In this document: positions 53,671 to 64,000 of the stretch, piece by piece
How the letters are laid out: the number at the start of each line of letters is the position of its first letter
Numbering within the stretch: the stretch's first letter is position 1
Assembly: GCA_018806985.1 (NCBI GenBank)
Contig: JADANN010000365.1
Span: 234,001-298,000, forward strand
Length of the DNA: 64,000 nt
DNA from: Angiostrongylus vasorum
Taxonomy: Eukaryota; Nematoda; Chromadorea; Rhabditida; Metastrongylidae
Reading direction: 5' to 3'
The notes under the pieces: generated by a model
What the model was told of the DNA's origin: nothing
The model's input: the letters and a program-made list of their open reading frames with translations, nothing else
Databases searched by the model: none
Position numbers and translations under genes: made by a program

Positions 53671-56600
53671 TTCCAATGGTTTATCTTGGCGCGAAGAACC
53701 ATTTGTCTACACCCCTTGTAATCTGTCGATATGTTGTTCAAGGGCTAGCAAAAGCCTAATCAAACAAACGTGCTCCAGTCCAACAAATGTTGACACAACC
53801 AGAAAAATGTGACCCACTCGCACAAAACATGCCCCAATTGCAGTGCGATACTGTAACACCTATTAATGTCACATTAATATCATTCGGACGTTTTTTTATT
53901 TTGTCCTGTCCCGTTTTGTTGTGACTTAATTTTTTGTAAATCGGTTTTTTGTCTGCTTTTTTTGAAAAGTTTCTGTGCTTCTCTTATCTTATATCTGTTC
54001 CATGTATGTATACAACTTTTTGTGTATGAAGAAAAAACAGTGGTTCACTATGCCATCATGCTTCCGTCAGCATCTAATTAAGTTGTATAAGTTCTGCAAG
54101 CAGTACTACGATGTTTACCTTTTGGTTTTGGCATCCTGTCATTCCAAACAATACCCAAAAAGTCATCATAGGGATTTAAAACTGGAAACCAACGAATTGC
54201 TTATCAAGAATGATTTCTTAACACTGCATGCGATGCCAGTCCTTCGAGGTAGACGCGCGTCTGCGCCTCTCCACTGGCCACACTCTCTGCTCTGCGCACT
54301 CTTTTCAACAGCAACAGTCTTTCGCCGCGCGATGGGAAATTGGTGAGAAATTGTTAAGAAGACTTCCTACTAAGGACGATGCCAGCCAGAACGTCCGCAT
54401 TGGATAAGCTATCGACTGGTGACAAAAAGTACAAGAAAGGACTTCCATGCATCAAATTAAACTACCGGGAAGAAAATGACACCCATAGATGTCTCATAGG
54501 CCACTCGCACAAGACCACTGTGACACTGTAGGTGTCATTCGTCGCAGTCTTAAAACATAGCACATGGTGAACAATACTGGTTTTTTCAGCTGTAGGCGAT
54601 AATTTTTCGATGCCCAGAGGACTTGAGAAGTTGTGAGCTTGATATACTTGGGTAAAAGACATTGGTTTTTCACTCCAAGAGGTGTAGTAACTACTTCAAA
54701 GCGCTATTTTCATTTGAAATTAATTTAAAATCAAATCTTTGTATTTTTTTGTTCTTTGAGATTTCTTTAGTCCTCCATCAGGATGGAGTTAAAGAAACGT
54801 GTATTCTACTCGAGAAGACTTTTTATATTACGTCAGCTGCTATTTCTTTTTGAAAACCATCACTGCTAGTTGAAAAATGATGAAAGGTGTAGTTCCGTCT
54901 GAGCAAGTATAAATTGAAATCCATAAGTATTCTTTTCTTTGGGTTTTTTTTTCCAGTGGTTTATCTTGGCACGCAGAACCATTTGTCTGCACTCATTGCA
55001 GTCTGTCGATACGTTGTTCAAGGGAGATGTTCAGCTGGTATCGGCTAGCAAAAACCTAATCAAGCAAACGTGCTGCAGTCTAACAAATGTTGTTTCAACC
55101 AGAAATATGTGACCCACTCGCACAAAACATGCCCCAACTGCAGTACGATACTGTAACACCTATTAATGTCACATCAATATCATTCGGACGTTTTTTTTAT
55201 TTTGTCCTGTCCCGTTTTGTTGTGACTTAATTTTTATAAATCGGTTTTTGTCTGCTTTTTTTGAAAAGTTTCTGTGCTTCTCTTATCTTATATCTGTTCC
55301 ATGTATGTATACAACTTTTTGTGTATGAAGAAAAAACAGTGGTTCACTATGCCATCATGCTTCCGTCAGCATCTAATTAAGTTGTATAAGTTCTGCAAGC
55401 AGTACTACGATGTTTACCTTTTGGTTTTGGCATCCTGTCATTCCAAACAATACCCAAAAAGTCATCATAGGGATTTAAAACTGGAAACCAACGAATTGCT
55501 TATCAAGAATGATTTCTTAACACTGCATGCGATGCCAGTCCTTCGAGGTAGACGCGCGTCTGCGCCTCTCCACTGGCCACACTCTCTGCTCTGCGCACTC
55601 TTTTCAACAGCAACAGTCTTTCGCCGCGCGATGGGAAATTGGTGAGAAATTGTTAAGAAGACTTCCTACTAAGGACGATGCCAGCCAGAACGTCCGCATT
55701 GGATAAGCTATCGACTGGTGACAAAAAGTACAAGAAAGGACTTCCATGCATCAAATTAAACTACCGGGAAGAAAATGACACCCATAGATGTCTCATAGGC
55801 CACTCGCACAAGACCACTGTGACACTGTAGGTGTCATTCGTCGCAGTCTTAAAACATAGCACATGGTGAACAATACTGGTTTTTTCAGCTGTAGGCGATA
55901 ATTTTTCGATGCCCAGAGGACTTGAGAAGTTGTGAGCTTGATATACTTGGGTAAAAGACATTGGTTTTTTCACTCCAAGAGGTGTAGTAACTACTTCAAA
56001 GCGCTATTTTCATTTGAAATTAATTTAAAATCAAATCTTTGCATTTTTTGTTCTTTGAGATTTCTTTAGTCCTCCATCAGGATGGAGTTAAAGAAACGTG
56101 TATTCTATTCGAGAAGACTTTTATATTACGTCAGCTGCTATTTCTTTTTGAAAACCATCACTGCTAGCTGAAAAATGATGAAAGGTGTAGTTCCGTCTGA
56201 GCAAGTATAAATTGAAATCCATAAGTATTCTTTTCTTTGGTTTTTTTTCCAATGGTTTATCTTGGCACGCAGAACCATTTGTCTGCACTCATTGCAGTCT
56301 GTCGATACGTTGTTCAAGGGAGATGTTCAGCTGGTATCGGCTAGCAAAAAAACCTAATCAAGCAAACGTGCTGCAGTCTAACAAATGTTGTTTCAACCAG
56401 AAATATGTGACCCACTCGCACAAAACATGCCCCAACTGCAGTACGATACTGTAACACCTATTAATGTCACATCAATATCATTCGGACGTTTTTTTTATTT
56501 TGTCCTGTCCCGTTTTGTTGTGACTTAATTTTTTATAAATCGGTTTTTTGTCTGCTTTTTTGAAAAGTTTCTGTGCTTCTCTTATCTTATATCTGTTCCA

Positions 56601-59600
56601 TGTATGTATACAACTTTTTGTGTATGAAGAAAAACAGTGGTTCACTATGCCATCATGCTTCCGTCAGCATCTAATTAAGTTGTATAAGTTCTGCAAGCAG
56701 TACTACGATGTTTACCTTTTGGTTTTGGCATCCTGTCATTCCAAACAATACCCAAAAAGTCATCATAGGGATTTAAAACTGGAAACCAACGAATTGCTTA
56801 TCAAGAATGATTTCTTAACACTGCATGCGATGCCAGTCCTTCGAGGTAGACGCGCGTCTGCGCCTCTCCACTGGCCACACTCTCTGCTCTGCGCACTCTT
56901 TTCAACAGCAACAGTCTTTCGCCGCGCGATGGGAAATTGGTGAGAAATTGTTAAGAAGACTTCCTACTAAGGACGATGCCAGCCAGAACGTCCGCATTGG
57001 ATAAGCTATCGACTGGTGACAAAAAGTACAAGAAAGGACTTCCATGCATCAAATTAAACTACCGGGAAGAAAATGACACCCATAGATGTCTCATAGGCCA
57101 CTCGCACAAGACCACTGTGACACTGTAGGTGTCATTCGTCGCAGTCTTAAAACATAGCACATGGTGAACAATACTGGTTTTTTCAGCTGTAGGCGATAAT
57201 TTTTCGATGCCCAGAGGACTTGAGAAGTTGTGAGCTTGATATACTTGGGTAAAAGACATTGGTTTTTCACTCCAAGAGGTGTAGTAACTACTTCAAAGCG
57301 CTATTTTCATTTGAAATTAATTTAAAATCAAATCTTTGCATTTTTTTGTTCTTTGAGATTTCTTTAGTCCTCCATCAGGATGGAGTTAAAGAAACGTGTA
57401 TTCTACTCGAGAAGACTTTTATATTACGTCAGCTGCTATTTCTTTTGAAAACCATCACTGCTAGTTGAAAAATGATGAAAGGTGTAGTTCCGTCTGAGCA
57501 AGTATAAATTGAAATCCATAAGTATTCTTTTCTTTGGGTTTTTTTTTCCAATGGTTTATCTTGGCACGCAGAACCATTTGTCTGCACTCATTGCAGTCTG
57601 TCGATACGTTGTTCAAGGGAGATGTTCAGCTGGTATCGGCTAGCAAAAAAACCTAATCAAGCAAACGTGCTGCAGTCTAACAAATGTTGTTTCAACCAGA
57701 AATATGTGACCCACTCGCACAAAACATGCCCCCAACTGCAGTACGATACTGTAACACCTATTAATGTCACATCAATATCATTCGGACGTTTTTTTTATTT
57801 TGTCCTGTCCCGTTTTGTTGTGACTTAATTTTTTATAAATCGGTTTTTTGTCTGCTTTTTTGAAAAGTTTCTGTGCTTCTCTTATCTTATATCTGTTCCA
57901 TGTATGTATACAACTTTTGTGTATGAAGAAAAAACAGTGGTTCACTATGCCATCATGCTTCCGTCAGCATCTAATTAAGTTGTATAAGTTCTGCAAGCAG
58001 TACTACGATGTTTACCTTTTGGTTTTGGCATCCTGTCATTCCAAACAATACCCAAAAGTCATCATAGGGATTTAAAACTGGAAACCAACGAATTGCTTAT
58101 CAAGAATGATTTCTTAACACTGCATGCGATGCCAGTCCTTCGAGGTAGACGCGCGTCTGCGCCTCTCCACTGGCCACACTCTCTGCTCTGCGCACTCTTT
58201 TCAACAGCAACAGTCTTTCGCCGCGCGATGGGGAAATTGGTGAGAAATTGTTAAGAAGACTTCCTACTAAGGACGATGCCAGCCAGAACGTCCGCATTGG
58301 ATAAGCTATCGACTGGTGACAAAAAGTACAAGAAAGGACTTCCATGCATCAAATTAAACTACCGGGAAGAAAATGACACCCATAGATGTCTCATAGGCCA
58401 CTCGCACAAGACCACTGTGACACTGTAGGTGTCATTCGTCGCAGTCTTAAAACATAGCACATGGTGAACAATACTGGTTTTTTCAGCTGTAGGCGATAAT
58501 TTTTCGATGCCCAGAGGACTTGAGAAGTTGTGAGCTTGATATACTTGGGTAAAAGACATTGGTTTTTCACTCCAAGAGGTGTAGTAACTACTTCAAAGCG
58601 CTATTTTCATTTGAAATTAATTTAAGATCAAATCTTTGCATTTTTTTGTTCTTTGAGATTTCTTTAGTCCTCCATCAGGATGGAGTTAAAGAAACGTGTA
58701 TTCTACTCGAGAAGACTTTTTATATTACGTCAGCTGCTATTTCTTTTGAAAACCATCACTGCTAGTTGAAAAATGATGAAAGGTGTAGTTCCGTCTGAGC
58801 AAGTATAAATTGAAATCCATAAGTATTCTTTTCTTTGGTTTTTTTTTCCAATGGTTTATCTTGGCACGCAGAACCATTTGTCTGCACTCATTGCAGTCTG
58901 TCGATACGTTGTTCAAGGGAGATGTTCAGCTGGTATCGGCTAGCAAAAAAACCTAATCAAGCAAACGTGCTGCAGTCTAACAAATGTTGTTTCAACCAGA
59001 AATATGTGACCCACTCGCACAAAACATGCCCCAACTGCAGTACGATACTGTAACACCTATTAATGTCACATCAATATCATTCGGACGTTTTTTTTATTTT
59101 GTCCTGTCCCGTTTTGTTGTGACTTAATTTTTATAAATCGGTTTTTTGTCTGCTTTTTTTGAAAAGTTTCTGTGCTTCTCTTATCTTATATCTGTTCCAT
59201 GTATGTATACAACTTTTTGTGTATGAAGAAAAACAGTGGTTCACTATGCCATCATGCTTCCGTCAGCATCTAATTAAGTTGTATAAGTTCTGCAAGCAGT
59301 ACTACGATGTTTACCTTTTGGTTTTGGCATCCTGTCATTCCAAACAATACCCAAAAGTCATCATAGGGATTTAAAACTGGAAACCAACGAATTGCTTATC
59401 AAGAATGATTTCTTAACACTGCATGCGATGCCAGTCCTTCGAGGTAGACGCGCGTCTGCGCCTCTCCACTGGCCACACTCTCTGCTCTGCGCACTCTTTT
59501 CAACAGCAACAGTCTTTCGCCGCGCGATGGGAAATTGGTGAGAAATTGTTAAGAAGACTTCCTACTAAGGACGATGCCAGCCAGAACGTCCGCATTGGAT

Positions 59601-62600
59601 AAAGCTATCGACTGGTGACAAAAAGTACAAGAAAGGACTTCCATGCATCAAATTAAACTACCGGGAAGAAAATGACACCCATAGATGTCTCATAGGCCAC
59701 TCGCACAAGACCACTGTGACACTGTAGGTGTCATTCGTCGCAGTCTTAAAACATAGCACATGGTGAACAATACTGGTTTTTTCAGCTGTAGGCGATAATT
59801 TTTCGATGCCCAGAGGACTTGAGAAGTTGTGAGCTTGATATACTTGGGTAAAAGACATTGGTTTTTCACTCCAAGAGGTGTAGTAACTACTTCAAAGCGC
59901 TATTTTCATTTGAAATTAATTTAAAATCAAATCTTTGCATTTTTTTGTTCTTTGAGATTTCTTTAGTCCTCCATCAGGATGGAGTTAAAGAAACGTGTAT
60001 TCTACTCGAGAAGACTTTTTATATTACGTCAGCTGCTATTTCTTTTGAAAACCATCACTGCTAGTTGAAAAATGATGAAAGGTGTAGTTCCGTCTGAGCA
60101 AGTATAAATTGAAATCCATAAGTATTCTTTTCTTTGGGTTTTTTTTTCCAATGGTTTATCTTGGCACGCAGAACCATTTGTCTGCACTCATTGCAGTCTG
60201 TCGATACGTTGTTCAAGGGAGATGTTCAGCTGGTATCGGCTAGCAAAAAACCTAATCAAGCAAACGTGCTGCAGTCTAACAAATGTTGTTTCAACCAGAA
60301 ATATGTGACCCACTCGCACAAAACATGCCCCCAACTGCAGTACGATACTGTAACACCTATTAATGTCACATCAATATCATTCGGACGTTTTTTTATTTTG
60401 TCCTGTCCCGTTTTGTTGTGACTTAATTTTTTATAAATCGGTTTTTTGTCTGCTTTTTTTGAAAAGTTTCTGTGCTTCTCTTATCTTATATCTGTTCCAT
60501 GTATGTATACAACTTTTTGTGTATGAAGAAAAACAGTGGTTCACTATGCCATCATGCTTCCGTCAGCATCTAATTAAGTTGTATAAGTTCTGCAAGCAGT
60601 ACTACGATGTTTACCTTTTGGTTTTGGCATCCTGTCATTCCAAACAATACCCAAAAAGTCATCATAGGGATTTAAAACTGGAAACCAACGAATTGCTTAT
60701 CAAGAATGATTTCTTAACACTGCATGCGATGCCAGTCCTTCGAGGTAGACGCGCGTCTGCGCCTCTCCACTGGCCACACTCTCTGCTCTGCGCACTCTTT
60801 TCAACAGCAACAGTCTTTCGCCGCGCGATGGGAAATTGGTGAGAAATTGTTAAGAAGACTTCCTACTAAGGACGATGCCAGCCAGAACGTCCGCATTGGA
60901 TAAGCTATCGACTGGTGACAAAAAGTACAAGAAAGGACTTCCATGCATCAAATTAAACTACCGGGAAGAAAATGACACCCATAGATGTCTCATAGGCCAC
61001 TCGCACAAGACCACTGTGACACTGTAGGTGTCATTCGTCGCAGTCTTAAAACATGCACATGGTGAACAATACTGGTTTTTTCAGCTGTAGGCGATAATTT
61101 TTCGATGCCCAGAGGACTTGAGAAGTTGTGAGCTTGATATACTTGGGTAAAAGACATTGGTTTTTCACTCCAAGAGGTGTAGTAACTACTTCAAAGCGCT
61201 ATTTTCATTTGAAATTAATTTAAGATCAAATCTTTGCATTTTTTTGTTCTTTGAGATTTCTTTAGTCCTCCATCAGGATGGAGTTAAAGAAACGTGTATT
61301 CTACTCGAGAAGACTTTTTATATTACGTCAGCTGCTATTTCTTTTGAAAACCATCACTGCTAGTTGAAAAAATGATGAAAGGTGTAGTTCCGTCTGAGCA
61401 AGTATAAATTGAAATCCATAAGTATTCTTTTCTTTGGTTTTTTTTTCCAATGGTTTATCTTGGCACGCAGAACCATTTGTCTGCACTCATTGCAGTCTGT
61501 CGATACGTTGTTCAAGGGAGATGTTCAGCTGGTATCGGCTAGCAAAAAACCTAATCAAGCAAACGTGCTGCAGTCTAACAAATGTTGTTTCAACCAGAAA
61601 TATGTGACCCACTCGCACAAAACATGCCCCAACTGCAGTACGATACTGTAACACCTATTAATGTCACATCAATATCATTCGGACGTTTTTTTATTTTGTC
61701 CTGTCCCGTTTTGTTGTGACTTAATTTTTTATAAATCGGTTTTTGTCTGCTTTTTTTGAAAAGTTTCTGTGCTTCTCTTATCTTATATCTGTTCCATGTA
61801 TGTATACAACTTTTTGTGTATGAAGAAAAACAGTGGTTCACTATGCCATCATGCTTCCGTCAGCATCTAATTAAGTTGTATAAGTTCTGCAAGCAGTACT
61901 ACGATGTTTACCTTTTGGTTTTGGCATCCTGTCATTCCAAACAATACCCAAAAGTCATCATAGGGATTTAAAACTGGAAACCAACGAATTGCTTATCAAG
62001 AATGATTTCTTAACACTGCATGCGATGCCAGTCCTTCGAGGTAGACGCGCGTCTGCGCCCTCTCCACTGGCCACACTCTCTGCTCTGCGCACTCTTTTCA
62101 ACAGCAACAGTCTTTCGCCGCGCGATGGGAAATTGGTGAGAAATTGTTAAGAAGACTTCCTACTAAGGACGATGCCAGCCAGAACGTCCGCATTGGATAA
62201 GCTATCGACTGGTGACAAAAAGTACAAGAAAGGACTTCCATGCATCAAATTAAACTACCGGGAAGAAAATGACACCCATAGATGTCTCATAGGCCACTCG
62301 CACAAGACCACTGTGACACTGTAGGTGTCATTCGTCGCAGTCTTAAAACATAGCACATGGTGAACAATACTGGTTTTTTCAGCTGTAGGCGATAATTTTT
62401 CGATGCCCAGAGGACTTGAGAAGTTGTGAGCTTGATATACTTGGGTAAAAGACATTGGTTTTTCACTCCAAGAGGTGTAGTAACTACTTCAAAGCGCTAT
62501 TTTCATTTGAAATTAATTTAAAATCAAATCTTTGCATTTTTTTGTTCTTTGAGATTTCTTTAGTCCTCCATCAGGATGGAGTTAAAGAAACGTGTATTCT

Positions 62601-62728
62601 ACTCGAGAAGACTTTTTATATTACGTCAGCTGCTATTTCTTTTGAAAACCATCACTGCTAGTTGAAAAATGATGAAAGGTGTAGTTCCGTCTGAGCAAGT
62701 ATAAATTGAAATCGATAAGTATTCTTTT
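53671..62728 (+). repeat. Tandem array, seven head-to-tail units of about 1,299 bp (R1)
   Basis: Taking TTCCAATGGTTTATCTTGG as the unit start, units begin at about 53671, 54951, 56247, 57546, 58846, 60146 and 61445; the last ends near 62728. Unit 1 is about 20 bp shorter (it lacks the AGATGTTCAGCTGGTATCGG block) and is more diverged at its left end. Units 2-7 differ almost only in homopolymer length and a few substitutions. Each unit has a plus-strand frame (KLYKFCKQYYDVYLLVLASC) and a minus-strand frame (MSFTQVYQAHNFSSPLGIEK). Both are interrupted by length changes in some copies, so I do not call them genes. A minus-strand block, DCNECRQMVLRAKIN, matches the 25.7 kb relative. Each unit also carries paired palindrome-like sites (for example 54478-54493 and 54522-54536). 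Confidence 0.97.
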
Positions 62729-64000
62729 CACTCCGAAATGCATCCTCCACTGGAGTGTGACAATTCATTTCATTGTATTTTTTTTACCAGTTGGAAAAGT
62801 GGATGTTTGATAAGGAAGTTATATCATCGCAATAGGCTCCATGTTTAAGTCAGCATGCGTTCGTACGTAGGATAAGTTCTCACCCCCACTCCAAACGCAA
62901 ACAGGATAGCGTTGATCTCAAGTCAAGCAGTGATGTCTGTATTATAAATGTTAACTTTTATGGAGGCGGCGGGCTGTAACCAGTAGTTTAGAGACGGACG
63001 GATCTTTCACTTTCTTTGCGATGTTCTGTTCCGTCTCTTCCCCTATAGTTTACCGTCTCGATCTGGTTGAAGGGTCTTCCTAGATGTGAAGTGTAGAGTG
63101 AGTTGATCTCTCAGTAGTCTCATCCAAAGCTGTCATGGAGTTTGGCACTTCCATCTGGATGTCCGCGTAAGAGTAATCCCATGTCAATACTGAGCCCTTT
63201 TAGGTAAGCATGGTTATCTACTCGTCACGAAAGGGGGGCGTAAAGAGCTTCGTACTAGAAGTTGGATGCACTTCATTTCTCTCGGTGAGTCGAAGCGCAC
63301 TTAATAGCTCTGAAGCGCAACGAAAATGACTTGAGATCTAAGTGGTTTTTTGCACGAGTTATTCGAAGACTAAGCGATGTAAAGATGATACAGCTGGTCA
63401 CTAGAAAATTTGACAACCCAATCAGTGAATAGGCTCCTAAGCGCTGTGATACATTTTAACACTGGATACCGCCTGGATTTCCACCATTGGTAGTGTATGT
63501 TAATAGGTTGGTCAAGGATGATATCAAAAGATGCAATAGACATCAATGGGGAATGATTTGATCTTTCAAACCTACACATCGATTTCCCGCCTTAAACAAG
63601 AGAAGGTCCATTTTGCCTTACGGGTCACTTGGGATTATTTCCATCCCGATAGTGGTTTCGTTTTCATACTCTCTTATTGTTTAGTTCTTAACTCTCGTTC
63701 GTCTTAATTCCGAAGTATTATGCCACTACTTTTACCATAAGTCTTCCATTTTCGCAGTATATTAATTACTTCCACACCACTTTTCAGAAGTGATCCAGAC
63801 TTTTGTAATATTTCGTACGCAGCTATCATGTTACTGAAACACAGATCTTTCATGAGTGGTTCGCTGCCATTCTCTTGCAGTCCGTGGAAACAATAGCAAG
63901 GAGTTCATTAGATGGCAGCCGATAATCTAGTTATTCATGTGATAAGTAGGATTTGACTACCATCCTTGTTGTAGAATACATAATTATTGATGGTCTTTCA
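62729..64000. other. Right flank of the array, no recognised feature
   Basis: Homology to the unit stops abruptly after ATAAGTATTCTTTTC. The remaining sequence has only short open frames and no recognised repeat. Confidence 0.4.

Noticed and set aside
53975..62661. Recurrent 60-159 residue frames in the tandem array as a multigene family
   Set aside because: The frames change length between units because of one-base differences, have no recognisable domain, and overlap on both strands. They are better explained as features of the repeat unit.
53671..62728. CRISPR array
   Set aside because: Units are 1.3 kb, contiguous and without unique spacers, in a nematode genome.

Overview
This window looks like genomic DNA from a nematode, most likely a strongylid (hookworm-like) worm. 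Exons are short, introns end in TTTCAG-type acceptors, and the recognisable genes are close relatives of Caenorhabditis proteins. The DNA is AT-rich, gene-poor and full of short dispersed repeats. I recognise three protein-coding genes with confidence, all multi-exon and reconstructed here exon by exon: a COE/EBF transcription factor (UNC-3) on the minus strand at 861-8324, a short-chain dehydrogenase of the 17-beta-hydroxysteroid / 3-ketoacyl-CoA reductase type on the plus strand at 24112-30205, and an actin-interacting protein 1 (UNC-78/AIP1, 14 WD repeats) on the plus strand at 43350-50830. unc-3 and unc-78 are both X-linked in C. elegans, so the window is probably X-derived.

Layout. 1-860: nothing recognised. 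861-8324: unc-3, with one GC-AG intron, two clear one-base frame breaks and one possible third, and its N-terminal exon not found. 8.5-24 kb: no recognised gene; it holds fold-back and tRNA-derived repeats, a decayed mariner transposase and a 5'-truncated non-LTR retrotransposon. 24.1-30.2 kb: the dehydrogenase, with a 4.65 kb intron that contains a dispersed repeat. 30.2-43.3 kb: repeats, a mariner relic and a few unrecognised coding-like stretches. 43.35-50.83 kb: unc-78, whose 14 exons join in frame without a single error and whose introns host several repeats. 51-53.5 kb: repeats and an AT microsatellite. 53.67-62.73 kb: seven head-to-tail copies of a unit of about 1,299 bp. 62.73-64 kb: nothing recognised.

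The most unusual material is the repeat biology. The 9 kb tandem array has diverged single relatives elsewhere in the window (25.65, 40.84 and 49.63 kb). Each relative, and each array unit, carries a pair of near-perfect palindromes centred on CTATAG or a variant, 40-45 bp apart. Markers in the array suggest its last four units arose as a duplicated dimer. A second family forms long fold-back structures, and a tRNA-derived SINE family includes one copy with a clean 13-bp target-site duplication. The three genes do not form an operon or pathway: they are a neuronal transcription factor, a lipid/steroid oxidoreductase and an actin-dynamics factor.
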